DNA from: Vitellaria paradoxa
Taxonomy: Eukaryota > Streptophyta > Magnoliopsida > Ericales > Sapotaceae
Direction of reading: 5' to 3'
Assembly (NCBI GenBank): GCA_019916065.1
Contig: CM034237.1
Span: 58,104,590-58,168,589, forward strand
Length of the DNA stretch: 64,000 nt
Each line of letters opens with the position of its first letter. Positions within the stretch are counted from its first letter, which is position 1. Below the pieces are notes generated by a model, which was not told the origin of the DNA, searched no databases, and was given only the letters and a program-made list of their open reading frames with translations. This document shows positions 36,773-48,962 of the stretch, in pieces. The position numbers and the translations under genes are program-made.

Positions 36773-37393
36773 AAAGCAAAAAGCTGGGCCATAATCACAA
36801 TCAGACAAAATCATCAATTAATATCCAATAATCAAGATGCCAACCATCCAAATCAATAATCCTAAAATTAATAACTCCAGATCACATTGCTAAAAATCAC
36901 TCAAAATCAAATATTAACCACCAAAATTTAGCACCCTTAAATAAATTATAAATTTAAAATTATGACTTAAAAATTTAAAAATTCAGGTCACTAGAGATAA
37001 TCCAACCCCAATATAAGAGATTCAGCTGAAAAACAACTGGTGAAAGCAAAGATTTAAAAAAAAAAAACATTTGACAAGATTAAATTCACCTTGTAAGCTT
37101 ACCCTCAAATTCAATCTAATATCTCAAATCTCTTTTAGTGGGAAAATACAAGCCAACAAACCAAGTCAGTAACCAGTCTTGGTCATTAAAAACATATCGC
37201 GTTTTTAATATTATACATAATCATTTTTCCCCCTAATTGATCATCTGAAACCAAAGACAAATCATTTAGTTCATGACTCAATCGGATTCATTTTAGCACG
37301 ATTATTTTTAATCCCGTCGAAAAATTGAATTTTTCCAAATTTTTGGACCACATTTTCTTGTAAAATACATCCGAGTAAGTCAAATTAAAGCAA

Positions 37394-37669
37394 TCATAAA
37401 GATAGGAAAGAAGGGATTCCGAAAATCTCAAAAGTTTCGCGAAGTGCTGTCTCTAAGAACGTTCCCAACTTACAGTACGATTGGGACAAAGTGCTCGCAA
37501 TAGAAGGACGATTAGCAGATCTGGTTTGGGGGATTTGAGATGATCTATATTGCTGCAATTTCATTTCGATAAGCATGAATCCAGAACAAACAGCAGCAAC
37601 ATATATACCATCAGACAGTTCAAAAGATGGTTTTAAAGCCAAAGAACTGATAACACTACAGTGAACCAA
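37394..37669 (-). CDS. Possible short coding exon, 91 codons, unknown
   Basis: This open frame has less biased composition than its AT-rich surroundings (MVHCSVISSLALKPSFEL and so on). No domain is recognised. It might be a 5' exon of a minus-strand gene, such as the NLR 4.6 kb away, a fragment of an unknown gene, or chance. An AG microsatellite follows at 37,752-37,778. Confidence 0.2.
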   Translation of the reverse strand: MVHCSVISSLALKPSFELSDGIYVAAVCSGFMLIEMKLQQYRSSQIPQTRSANRPSIASTLSQSYCKLGTFLETALRETFEIFGIPSFLSL

Positions 37670-38412
37670 GCTTGTATATATAAATATATATATATGTGCG
37701 TGTGTATGAGTGAGTATTTATATATATACACAGATATAGAAATAGATATTTTGAGAGAGAGAGAGAGAGAGAGAGAGACCTGGAAAGGTAAGAGCTTCTC
37801 CGCTTTCAAAGGCAGGGAAACCCAGGATGCGGATTTGACTGATAATTTTTTATCAGATTCTGTGGTGCTCCGTTAAGTCCATTGACTTTTCAGTGTGGCA
37901 ACGTTTGTAGATAGTTTACAACTTTACCCGTTACGGCCGACTACTGCCAAGAAAATATGTTACGTTGTCAAGAATTTGTACGTCGAAGATTTCAAGATAG
38001 TTGTACGCTACATTGGCAGAAGCCTAAATTGATCTTAAAATAGCAAATATGGAAACGATTAAAAAAAAAAAAAGAAATTGGAATAAAGAAAAAAATAACC
38101 TTATGAAACTAATAAGCTTTGAAGAACATAAATTTTGTGATTATTATAGGGAGATTACATTACACAAATAATTATATATAAATTAGGACGGCTATGATTT
38201 CTTCATAATTTTAAAAACTCACTAAATACCTTAAATTTTTGGAATTTTTCACTTAAAAATTTGTTTTATACATAAAAAGGTTATCTTATCCCTCTTCCCT
38301 AAAGTACCACCCATTAGAGACTCCTAGCTTTGTTCATGCCTGCATCCGCCGTTAGGATGCTTTATATTTCACGTAATAATAAATGTGATAACTTGCCATA
38401 ACCATGTTTGGT

Positions 38413-38684
38413 ACCCATTTTGGGAAAAAAAAAAAAGTCTAAAACCCTTTGGTAATCTGTAGAAAAAAATGGTGAATTAAACAAAACTTTCTTCAACGTT
38501 AGGCTAATTTATGTAAGGATATTCTCTCAACTTTTAAAAGTTAGCAATACCCATTTTGGGAAAAAAAAAAGTCTAAAACCCTTTGGTAATCTATAGAAAA
38601 AAAATGGTGAATTAAACAAAATTTTCTTCAACGTTAGGCTAATTTATGTAAGGATATTCTCTCAACTTTTAAAAGTTATGCTAA
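38413..38684. repeat. Two-copy tandem duplication, 136-bp period
   Basis: The unit starting ACCCATTTTGGGAAAAA occurs from about 38,413 and again from 38,549. It shares GTCTAAAACCCTTTGGTAAT and CTTCAACGTTAGGCTAATTT, with few differences. Confidence 0.85.
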
Positions 38685-38783
38685 CTTTTTTATTTTAAAA
38701 CTAGTGAATAACATGTTCCTACGACACTTTTCAACTAAAATTAAATATACACGAATTTGAAATCTAAATATGTTATCACATTT

Positions 38784-39160
38784 TCTTTTTAAAAAATCCA
38801 AAATAAATTTTTTGTGCTCCTTTAATCTTAATGGCAACAATTTCAAAAACTCAATTATACTTGTGTGAAATTGGCACGCTTTTTCAAAATTTCAAAATAA
38901 TTTTTTGTCTTTCTTAATGTAACTACTCAGATATTATTATTAAGTTTAACTCAATAATTTATTAACATATTTTTCATGTTCAAAAACTCAAAATAAATTT
39001 TTGGTATTCCTTTAATCTTTATGGCAACAATTTCAAAAACCTAAACATACTTGTGTGAAAATTGGTGTTCATTTTCAAAAAACCCAGAATAAATTTTTAT
39101 CTTTCTCAATGCAACTCTTCAAATATTAGTGTTATTATTATTACGTTTAGCTGAATGGTT
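38784..39160. repeat. Two-copy diverged tandem duplication, 190-bp period
   Basis: TCCTTTAATCTTAATGGCAA at 38,818 recurs as TCCTTTAATCTTTATGGCAA at 39,008. Shared flanks include CATACTTGTGTGAAA-like sequence. It is older than the neighbouring 136-bp duplication. Confidence 0.7.
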
Positions 39161-39666
39161 TATTAGAATGTAAAGTGACCTAATCCAAAGATTGAACGGA
39201 AATTTGAGGAGAAGTTTTGATTTGTAAAAGATTTTAACTATTCGTTGAAAAATAAAACTCAATCTCAGCTTTTAAATTTTAATTTGTAAGAGTGGTATTT
39301 TTGAAATACATTGTATTTTATTATATATATAATCGTAAAACCAAAATTATTTCATTACTGAAGTCCTTAAATGTTGACAAAAAGTGACACAAGCAACCAA
39401 TGTATGCCTATTTTATTCTTTAGCATCAACCAAAAAAAAACAAAACAAAACAAAACAAAAATGCACTTGCACAGAGACACACACACATATAAATCATCCA
39501 ATTTTTTTATTTTTTTATTTTTTTTATCTCCTCCTCATCTCGCTCTCTATCTCAGCGCTTAAACCAAATTCTAGTGACAAAGACAACCAATAATAGCAAT
39601 ATTTGAATACGAATTGTCTCAATTCACTTAAAGATAAGATCAACGGTAAATCATAATGTCATAACT

Positions 39667-41402
39667 TGTAATAAACCCAAAATTTTAATTCTTAATATAC
39701 ATATTACTTTAATTTATATTATAAAAAAATTAATTGCATTAGTTTGACATTATTTTAAATTTAACAATATAATACTTTTATAATTAGTTAAATTTTAATT
39801 TAAATAAAATAGTGAAAAATTTATAAAAGTGACACATGTAGGGGATGGATTGAGGCACATGGTGTATAGGTGGAATAGGGTAATGATGCTGGGAGGACAC
39901 TTGGAAGCATAAGAAAAGAAAACAAAAGGAGAAAAAAAAAATTGTTGAAGCTTCTTGGAAGCTTCATTTGCTTTTGTGTTACTTGGTCACCAAGTATGAC
40001 ACATATATATATCTATATATCTGTGCTATATGTTTTGGTTACAGAGGAAGAAAAAAAGAAAAGAAAAGAAAGAGAGAGGGGAGAGAGAAAAGAGAATGAA
40101 GAAAGAGAAAAGAAAGAAGAGAGATGGATGCGGGAGAGTGAGGGCTTAAGTTCAAGAATAATGGAGCTTAGGTATTTTCGGCGTTGCGATCATTGTAAGG
40201 TTGTTGGATCGTGGTAATTCGGCTCAAGATGGAAAATATGAAGGAGCGAAGTTTTGGACTTTTGGGGTTTTTTTTACTTTTTCTTCGGATTTGAGGTAGG
40301 GAAATTAATGTTTTATTTATACTTTTTGTATTGTTTATTTTGATACAGATATGATTGTGAATTTTAAGTTTATATTATTAAATTAATATAAGTTTGATAG
40401 TTGAATTTTCAGTAACACTGAAATTGTGATTAGATTTACAAAATTTTCTATTCAATACTGATACATGCTATGATATGTTAAAATAAGGTGAATATATGTT
40501 CATTGTGAAACAAATGATAAAATGGAGACATGAAATTGTGAAAGTTGATATACACTCACAAATAAAATTTAAGAAAATATTGATTTTGGGAAAAGTGAGG
40601 ATACTGTATAAAATAGGAAAGGTCAAGAGATACCCTTGAGTTAAAAAAACCCTAAACCTGCGCAGGGTCGAATAATCGTGCCCATTGACTAATAATCCAC
40701 AATGAAGACAAAAATAGTAAGACTCATCGTGGCTTTTAGATTCAGTTCTATAAATAATGACGCATGGGTGTTTTGCGACCTATATATTTATACGAACTGG
40801 AAATGTTTTGGACTACTACTTTGATTGTAGGACATCTTGCAAAGTATTGTTCCCCACCTCGGGAAAAGAAAATAATAAATGAAGAAATATTAATAAGAGA
40901 AATAAAAGGTACAAATTAATGTTGTCCCATCCGGCTATGTGTTGATGTATTGGATGATTCTCTGCTATATTCATTATTTTATGTGATTTATGAAATGCAT
41001 TACAAAAAGTATATTTCTATACATTGTGAGCACAAGTGGGTTGGTACTCATGTCCCTACAGGTTGTGTTGCAAGTGCAGAATCTAACATCTAGGAGGGCC
41101 GGTACAACCGCTTGAAGCCTATAGTGCTGTTAAGCAGTGTTTTATGATTTAGATGTGACAACTTTAAAAGTTTATGTATATGAAATTATCGTTTTTTAAA
41201 ATGAATGAAACTTGTTATTTGGTTTTAAATTAATTTAAGGTGTGTATTTTATTAATAAAATAGATATTTTCATTGTTTATACTAATGAATAGGATGGTCA
41301 GTGGCTCTGAAAGGTAAACAGTGAGACTGTAATGGACCGAGTGTGTTAAATTTTTTTAATTTAAACTCACTCCTTGTGATCTCGAGATTTCTGGGTGTGA
41401 CA
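39667..41402 (+). repeat. 5' LTR
   Basis: A repeat of 1,736 bases running from TGTAATAAACCC to GGGTGTGACA. It is directly followed by the primer-binding site. Internal (TA)n and GA-rich stretches near 39,990-40,130 may hold the promoter and start of transcription, but this was not resolved. Confidence 0.88.
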
Positions 41403-43041
41403 GGATGGTATCAGAGCTAAGGTTAGAATACTTAAGGGACAAATGGAGTCTAGCATTACATATTACATGTTTATGCGATATAACTAACATTTAGCTATTT
41501 TTGAAAACAAACTCATTGGTATTCTATGGTATAGTTGCTAGTAAAAGCAAACGAAATGAGCAATGTTGCTAGAATAGTGACCCAATTAGTAAAAGATATG
41601 AAACCTTATAAAATATCCTTAACTGATGGTAAATAAAGCTGGTATATGAGTAAGTGGTGTAACCGATAATGGTTTGTTGGGCTTAGGCATAAGGTGTGAA
41701 AGATGTTTTGGTGGTAGCTTTGATTTATGGTGCGCAAGTGGATATACAAGAATATCAAGTTATGTGAAAGAGATGACTTTTGGTGAAAAAAATTATTTGG
41801 GTTTAGTCTAGTGGAAGTTAGAAGCTAACAGGGGAGTCTAGTTACGTTGGGGATGAAAAATAGAATAAATATATAGAAGGAGAAGGGTTTTGAAATAGAA
41901 TAAATAGCCAACTATGTTTATTTGTTAGTATCTCTATTTTCAGATTATTAATTATGTTGTGGATAATATAGTAAATTGTGGGTTAGTATCTCTAATCTAA
42001 CGAGTTAGATTAGATTGGAAGGTTGATAACTTATTAAAGTTAATGTAAGTATGCAAATACGGGGGAAAAAACTGAAATAGAAACAATACTTGAGAATAAG
42101 AGGTGTAGGGATAAAAAAAGAAAGTTACAAAGTCAGAATTGATAAAAAATCTGTGATTTAATTTGGTTAGTAGCTATGCTTTAACTCAAATATGATACAT
42201 TTAGTATTGTGTCTTTATACAATTTATATGATCTTATTGTGATCTGTGACGATTGGCAGTAATTACGTGTTTGATATATTAAATTTTAATGTAACCTATT
42301 TGATTTACGGTATAGCTTTGATCAAATAATCTTGAGATTTCAATTAGAGAGATTAAATATTAAGGCCACGTGTTTCAAGTTTAAACCAATGGGAATAAAT
42401 TAGAAATGAATAGTGAAGTAATATTTCGAAATAATGACATGTCCAATACAGAGTGTGTTTGAACGTTGGTATATTGAAATGAATTTGTGGAATGGATTAT
42501 TTTTGAAGAACAGTATGAATATAAATCAGATAATGAAATTGATGGAAAAAAATGATCCTAAAATATTCAAATATCGATATCGTGATGTGGAGAGAATGTT
42601 GAGGTTCAATTTTCTAAGATAATGACTTTGACTTAGGTAATGATCAGGTGTAATACTGTGAAAATTCGAATAGTACATAATATAATACGTGATAGAGGTT
42701 GAAGTTCGATGTATTAAGATAGGGAATTTGATAATGGGATGTTATAAATTATTTAAGGAGCCACTTAATTAGTTATCATATTCAGAGTAGCGCAACAGAA
42801 GTGTGGATATTTATGTTTTCAATTTGCTATTATTTGTTAATTTGTGAAATGATCCCAGTAATATTTAATGAGCTAGTTTTTAATAATTTTGTTCACGTTA
42901 GAAGTATCATGACACTAAAGAGCCTACTTGAGAGTGCGAGTTTAAGATACGCGAAATATATCTATAATTGTTTTTCTAGAGTTATGTCTATGCTGATTGT
43001 CTCAAATTTCGATGACAAAATTTTTTATAAAGAAGAGAGGA
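41403..43041 (+). other. Retrotransposon internal region without coding domains
   Basis: 1,639 bases between the LTRs. They begin with GGATGGTATCAGAGC and end in the purine tract. The longest frames (for example 42,434-42,622) show no retroviral motif, so the internal region is degenerate or was never coding. Confidence 0.7.
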
Positions 43042-44793
43042 TGTAATAACCCCAAAATTTTAATTCTTAATATACATATTACTTTAATTTATATTATAAA
43101 AAAACTAATTGCATTAGTTTGACATTATTTTAAATTTAAAAATATAATACTTTTATAATAGGTTAAATTTTAATTTAAATAAAATAGTGAAAAAATTATA
43201 AAGGTGACACATGTATGGGATGGATCGAGGCATATCGTGTATAGGTAGAAGAGGGTAATGATGGTGGGATGATACTTGGAAGCATAAGAAGAAGAAAAAA
43301 CAAAGAGGAAAAAAAAAAGAATTGTTGAAACTTCTTGGAAACTTCACTTGCTTTTGTGTTACTTGGCCACCAAGTATAACACATATATATAAATATACCT
43401 GTGCTATATGTTTTGGCTGGGAGAAGTAAACCAATGAAGAAAAAAAGAAAAGAAAAGAAAGAAAGAAAGAAGAGAAAAAAGAGAATGAAGAAAGAGGAGA
43501 GAGAGAGGGGGGAGAAAGTGAGGGCTTAAGTTCAAGAATAGCGGGACTTTGGTATTTTTGGTGTCGGATTGTTGTAATTCGGCTCAAGATGGAAAATGTG
43601 AAGGAGTGAAGTTTTGGATTTTTGGGGTTTCTTTACTTTTTCTTTGGATCTGAAGCAAGAAAATTAATGTATTATTTATACTTTTTGTATTGTTTATTTT
43701 GATACGGATATGATTGTGAGTTTTAAGTTTATATTATTAAATTAATATAAGTTTGATAGCTAGATTTTCAGTGACATTGAAATTGTGATTAGATTTACAA
43801 AATTTTATATTCAATACTGAGACATGCTATGATATGTTGAAATAAGGTAAATATATATTCATTGTGAAACAGATGATAAAATAGAGATATGAAATTATGA
43901 AATTTGATATACACTCACAGATATTATTTCTAAATTTTAACAACGTAAAGGGAAAATTTAAGAAAATGTTGATTTTGGGAAAAGTGGGGATACTATATAA
44001 AATAGGGAGGGTCAAAAGATATCCTTGGGTTGAAAAACCCTAAACCTGTGTATAGTCAGGTAATCGTGCTCGTGGACTAGTAATCCACAACAACGACAAA
44101 AATGTTAAGGTTCATTGTGGCCTTTAAAGTCAGATCTATGAATGATGACGTAGGAGTGCTTCGCGACCCGTATATTTATACGAATTGGTGATGTTTGGAA
44201 TACCACTTTGATTGTGGAACAGTCTTGCAGAGTATTCTTCCCTACCTTAGGAAAAGAAAATAATAAATGAAGAAAGGTTAATAAGAGAAATAAAAAGTAT
44301 AAATTAATGTTGTCCCATCCTACTATGTGTTGATGTATTGGATGATTCTTTACTATATTCATTGTTTTATGTGATTTATGAAATGCATTACAAAAAGTAT
44401 ATTTTTATACATCATGAGCACAAGTGAGTTGGGGCTCACGTCTCTATAGGCTGTGTTGCAGGTACAAAACCTAACATGTATGAGACCTGGTACAACCATT
44501 TGAAGCTCTATGGTGCTGTTGAGCAGCGTTTACGACTTAGATGTGATAATTTTAAAAGTTTATGTATATGAAATCATCATTTTTTAAAATAAATGAAACT
44601 TGTGTTATCTGGTTTTAAATTAATTCAAGGTGTGTATTTTATTAATAAAATAGATATTTTTATTGTTTATACTAATGAATAGAATGGTCAGTGACTCTAA
44701 AAGGTAAATAGTGAAACTGTAAATGGGTCGGGTACATTAAATGTTTTTAATTTAAACTCACTCCTCGGGATCTTGGGATTTCGGAGCGTGACA
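43042..44793 (+). repeat. 3' LTR
   Basis: A repeat of 1,752 bases from TGTAATAACCCC to GGAGCGTGACA, followed by the target duplication TAACT. The left breakpoint of the large tandem duplication falls inside it, at about 43,894. Confidence 0.88.
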
Positions 44794-44798
44794 TAACT

Positions 44799-45547
44799 TT
44801 ACGAATACATAAGTCTTTAAATAAATCCAAATAATAATACTGAAAATGATAAAAAAAATCATGAATAGTAATGTTAATAAATAATTCTCCAAATAAAAGC
44901 AATCAATTAGGCCATCATCACAAAGAAAATGATGGGCGGCTAACAGCACCTCCAATGTTAGCTACGTGGCATTAGAAGTTATAAATTGTTTGATTAAAAT
45001 CGAAAAGTTCATAACAGAAGTTTAAAAAAGTTTGAAATTCTCGCCTAAAATTTTTACACTTAATTTTATTGTAAACTATCTGATTTTGATCAGACGGGAC
45101 GGCTAACAATCCAAATATCATAGAGAAGACAAACATTAGGGGTGATATTAACCTCCCAAAAGTCCTCACAAAACTATGTCCCAAGTTTACAATTAAAAAA
45201 AAATAAAAATACTCAAATCCAAAATAAATAATTAAAATATTCTTATAAAATATTACAGAGTTATTATGTCATAGTTCCAAACTAATTCAAAAATTAATGT
45301 CTAAAATTCTTTTATCTCATTTGAAAAATATTAAGAAAGAGATGTGAACTCACTGCTTAATAAATATAATGTAATACTTATTACAATAAATTTTTAAAAA
45401 AAGATTTGAAATTGTCTAACTTGTAAAAATTGAGTTTAAAAGTACTAGCGAACATGTATAACAATAGTTTCAAAAATTAAAAAAAAAAAGAAATTGAACT
45501 TTTAGATATGTCAATCAATATTCTAAAATAATTATCATTAGGCAATT
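44799..45547. other. Unique DNA between LTR retrotransposon and CACTA-like element (copy 1)
   Basis: AT-rich DNA that carried the TAACT target. It is duplicated at about 53,454-54,205. No gene is seen. Confidence 0.5.
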
Positions 45548-45709
45548 CTAGAGGCTGTTTGGCCAACCAAAAAATATCAAAATTCACCAAACTTTAACTA
45601 CTTTTTGTACTTTTCTTCAATAAAATTTTAACACCTATCAACTTTATGTCACATCTTTATACTTTTACTGTACTTTTTTCTCGATTTTTTTCAACCAAAC
45701 AACCCCCTA
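45548..45709. mobile_element. Tourist-like MITE present only in copy 1
   Basis: The body (45,551-45,706, 156 bases) starts GAGGCTGTTTGGCCAACC. Its inverted right end reads GGGGTTGTTTGGTTGAAAAA. It is flanked by CTA on both sides, and copy 2 has the empty site with a single CTA (AATTCTAATCTAATGG near 54,200). The three-base duplication and G-rich GTTTGG ends fit PIF/Harbinger MITEs. Confidence 0.82.
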
Positions 45710-45973
45710 ATCTAATGGCAATGATAATCAAATTAAATTTTGATTTTCTATAATCAATATATAACAATAATTCAAATATAGAATTTTCACAAATATCATA
45801 ACAATTATTTTTTAACATGGTAAAAGTATCAGAAATGATATTAGAATTACAATAAAAAGCATAATCAAATCAAATACTAAATGTTATAAATAAATCTTAA
45901 TAATAATATAAACCAGGTTAGATCTAACATCAAATTTAGAGTCATAACAGGGAAGTACATTGGATACTTTTTC

Positions 45974-46142
45974 CTAAGTTAATTGATAACCAATGATGTA
46001 CTAAGAATATGTCTTTTACACGTTGAGAAACTACACTCATTGTCCGGGAAATTATTCTTTACTTACAGGAGTCATCCAAAGCAATACTTTTCCCAGACAT
46101 TGTGACTTAATTTAGTTCATTTATTTTAAAATGTACGACATA
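45974..46142. repeat. 169-bp unit, single copy in copy 1
   Basis: This block from CTAAGTTAATTGATAAC to ATGTACGACATA is present once here but three times in a row in copy 2 (54,469-54,975). Confidence 0.85.
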
Positions 46143-47268
46143 CTAATTTCTTATTAAATGAGATGAAGTCCTCTATTCCAGACGGCAAGAAAATGAAATA
46201 TAGGTAAGGAAAGTTTTCGTGAAAAAAACTTATTTTCTTTCTAATAGTAGGTTTAGATGAGGAAATAAATATTCCTTTACAATTAGTTTGAAGATTTTTT
46301 ATAAGGATAATTTTCCTTACTAATAGTTATATTTTGCGAGAAATTTTAAATTTCCTCATTGTAGAGTATCTGGGAAAAATTATAAGCAAAAAAATTTAAT
46401 TTTCTCATTAATAGTAGGGTATAAGTAAGAAAATATCGATTACCTCGTTAATAATCAAGCAATTTTTATGACTACAAGCAAAAAAATTTTGTTTTCTCGT
46501 TAATGGTTGGGTATAAGTAAGAAAATATTCATTTTCTCGCTAATAATAAAGCAATTTTTATGACTATAGACGAGAAAATTTAGTTTCCTACCTAATAGTG
46601 AGATATCGGTAGTTAAATATTAAAATATATACTTTATCGTTAATAGTACTTTAACTTTTTTCAATTAAAAAAAAGATGAGTCTATTTATATTCGACAAAT
46701 AATTTCTTGCACTATACTTCACTTTTCATTAATTAAAATTATAGAACTGTTCATATTTCTTTTCATATATATATTACATTATTATAATGATACAAAAATT
46801 CTTATGCAAAAATTCAATTCAATTCAAAATATAATTATAATATTATATATATTTTATTTTGTAATATAAACTACGTTTTAAAAACATATATAAAAGACAA
46901 CTTATTAGTTTTTTTATATATTTTATTAAGTAAGTAGGTAATTATAATATAATTTTTTCAAAAAATTTACTTATCTAAATAAATTAATTTATTATGATAA
47001 AATTTCAGGTGAGAAAACAGGCTACTCGTTAAAAGTATTATTTGGGGAGGGAATTTTTAATTCCTCGCAAAGAGCCCCATTCTTTTTAACCACCAAAGCC
47101 CCTCGCCGTTCGGTCTTCTTTTTCTCTCTCTCTCCTCTTCTCCCCGCATCTGCCCCTTCGCCACGGCTGTTTCGACTCACCGGCGTTGGCCCTCGCCGCC
47201 GCTTACCTCGCCACTACTAGCCCTACACTCGTGCGGTATGAAATAGAGAATACCTACCAGATGGAGAG

Positions 47269-47514
47269 ATGGCCAGGCGCAGGATTTGGTGGCCGGAATT
47301 TGCATTCTCGATACTGTTGTCGATTTCCCGGTGGTCCGGAATCGACTTCTCAGTTGCTTCATTGATTCTCCAGTGGCCTCTAATCGACTTCTCGCAGTTC
47401 AGCTTCCGGTCGTGGTTCGACTACTCAGTCGATAACGTAGTATGGACCTTCGTAACGATGATCAAAACCGCGATACTCTGCTGTTTCTGCATCTTCTGTG
47501 GCTGTACTATCTGA
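47269..47514 (+). CDS. 81-codon ORF inside CACTA-like element (copy 1)
   Basis: Preceded by a GC-rich, CT-rich leader (47,090-47,260), the frame begins MARRRIWWPEFAFSILLSIS. It ends with a hydrophobic, Cys-rich tail, VWTFVTMIKTAILCCFCIFC, that could act as a C-terminal membrane anchor. The composition and long leader look like a real host gene 5' end rather than transposon DNA. It resembles short uncharacterised plant proteins ending in a Cys-rich hydrophobic tail, but I cannot name a family. By eye it differs from copy 2 at 3 of 246 bases, one changing an amino acid. It is probably a captured host gene or gene start; expression is unknown. Confidence 0.5.
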   Translation: MARRRIWWPEFAFSILLSISRWSGIDFSVASLILQWPLIDFSQFSFRSWFDYSVDNVVWTFVTMIKTAILCCFCIFCGCTI

Positions 47515-47973
47515 TTACTTCCTGCTTCGATTTCAGTTGTTTATTGGATTCATTTTCTTCTTCAATAATGACGCGTGCTTATCTACAACCTTTAATATAA
47601 ACTTTAGTTTGTGTAATTGTGCAATTTTTTTACTCGGTAATTCAGATCAATTGCAGTTAATACCGTAAAACAAAGAGTTTGATTCGTAGAGTGTGAATTC
47701 GAATAAATATAGATTGTTCGATCTACACCGAATAAGTAAGTTTGTGAACATACTAAAGAAATATAGATTGTTATTTTTTACAGGAATTACCATTTTAGTT
47801 TTGGCTCCAATATTCCATAGGATATGCAGATAAGCTCCCGCAGCCGAAGCAATAAAAGCACAACATAGCTAATTTAAATATAAATGAATTGAATTCGAAC
47901 AAATCTCTCTTAGATTCTTTATTTTCCCTTTGGATCTTTCTTTTGGTTTGCGTAATTAACTATTATTTTGCAG

Positions 47974-48235
47974 TTAAGAGGCATCGACAAATCAGGAACT
48001 CAATCAACAAATTCCTCCGTTTGGTCTTCCATCTAAGGTCCTCTGTCATGTATTGAACAGACAGTTGATGCTCTCCATTTCTGAGTTCTGATATTTGTTT
48101 GCAAAAATTTATCTCTACTTTCTCTGAGTTTACAAATAAGCCTTTTTTTTTTTGGCACTGATTGGTAGAACCAGAAACAGACGAAGTCTATGCACAGCTC
48201 ACTTTGCACCGCTCACTTTGCACCCAGAAGCAGAT
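47974..48235 (+). pseudogene. Auxin response factor (ARF) fragment, two exons (copy 1)
   Basis: Exon a (about 47,974-48,070) follows TATTTTGCAG. After one extra base it reads EASTNQELNQQIPPFGLPSK and then VLCHVLNRQL, the stretch just N-terminal to the ARF B3 domain. Exon b (48,169-48,235) follows GGTAG and reads EPETDEVYAQLTL, the ARF hallmark, then is shifted by a 14-base direct duplication of GCTCACTTTGCACC. A GTAAG donor follows. ARFs are nuclear DNA-binding regulators of auxin-responsive genes. This piece lacks the B3, middle and PB1 domains and cannot work as one. Kept intron sequence shows capture from genomic DNA. Confidence 0.82.
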
Positions 48236-48962
48236 GTAAGAAATCAGTGCTGTAGTTATAATATGTATTTGTTTCATGTCTGCTTATATTGGGAAAGTTG
48301 GGTCTTTAAAGTACTTAATTTTTGTGTATTTCTTTACTGGTGAATCGGTAATGCTAATTTAGCAAACTGAACCTGCAGGTCGATCATAAAAAGAATCCAA
48401 TAGTTATTTTTTAATACAGAAGATGGGAGAAAAAGTTAAATATATACACGAACAGAGTTATTTCCTAATGCAGATTTTTTTTTTTTTTTGGGAAAGTGTA
48501 TTTTTTAATACAGAATATTAGAACACTGCAATACCTTTAATATCCTCTGTTCTTAGACTTATTGGTAGATCAAGGTTTACGTTGTCACCAGTGCTCCATT
48601 TTCTAGTGACTGACATGAAGTTACCTGGATCTCTATACTAAAATGTGCTCTTGATGATGCTCTATTTGGTTCTAGAAACTAGAGAGTTTGAATCATATGA
48701 CCACCCATGTCATGAAAATGCGAGATTCTGATACCTACTTTTTATTTCCTCTTTACTTTTCACACAGTTTAGTTAATGTTCTATTGTATTTATTTTTGTT
48801 CAAGCTACTTTTTAGAAGCACCTTATCAATTTCTTTATTTCTAATTAAGTGATTTACCCTGAAGATTTTTTATTGATATAAAATTCTTCTCTTCCGAAGT
48901 AGCTGCTACAGAAAAGTAGCCAGAACCACCCAACCACAAGTTTCTTTAGTGAGTCAACATTT

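Larger units (their letters stand above)
39662..44798 (+). mobile_element. Non-autonomous Ty3/gypsy-type LTR retrotransposon
   Basis: The body is 39,667-44,793, flanked by the five-base target duplication TAACT (39,662-39,666 and 44,794-44,798). The 5' LTR is 39,667-41,402 and the 3' LTR 43,042-44,793; both start TGTAATAA and end GTGACA. A primer-binding site TGGTATCAGAGC (initiator Met tRNA type) lies at 41,406-41,417, and a purine tract AAGAAGAGAGGA at 43,030-43,041. The internal 1.6 kb ends with AATTTCGATGACAAAATT, a sequence commonly found just before the 3' LTR in plant Ty3/gypsy elements. It lacks recognisable gag, protease, reverse transcriptase or integrase. The LTRs differ by many substitutions and one indel of about 24 bases near 43,925. 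The element is complete in structure but could move only with help from another. Confidence 0.88.

Noticed and set aside
43153..43587. 144-codon minus-strand frame
   Set aside because: It lies within the 3' LTR and comes from its GA-rich tract; the 5' LTR does not keep it.
44105..44362. 85-codon minus-strand frame also present at 52,761-53,018
   Set aside because: Both are the same LTR sequence duplicated, so conservation reflects recent duplication and not selection.
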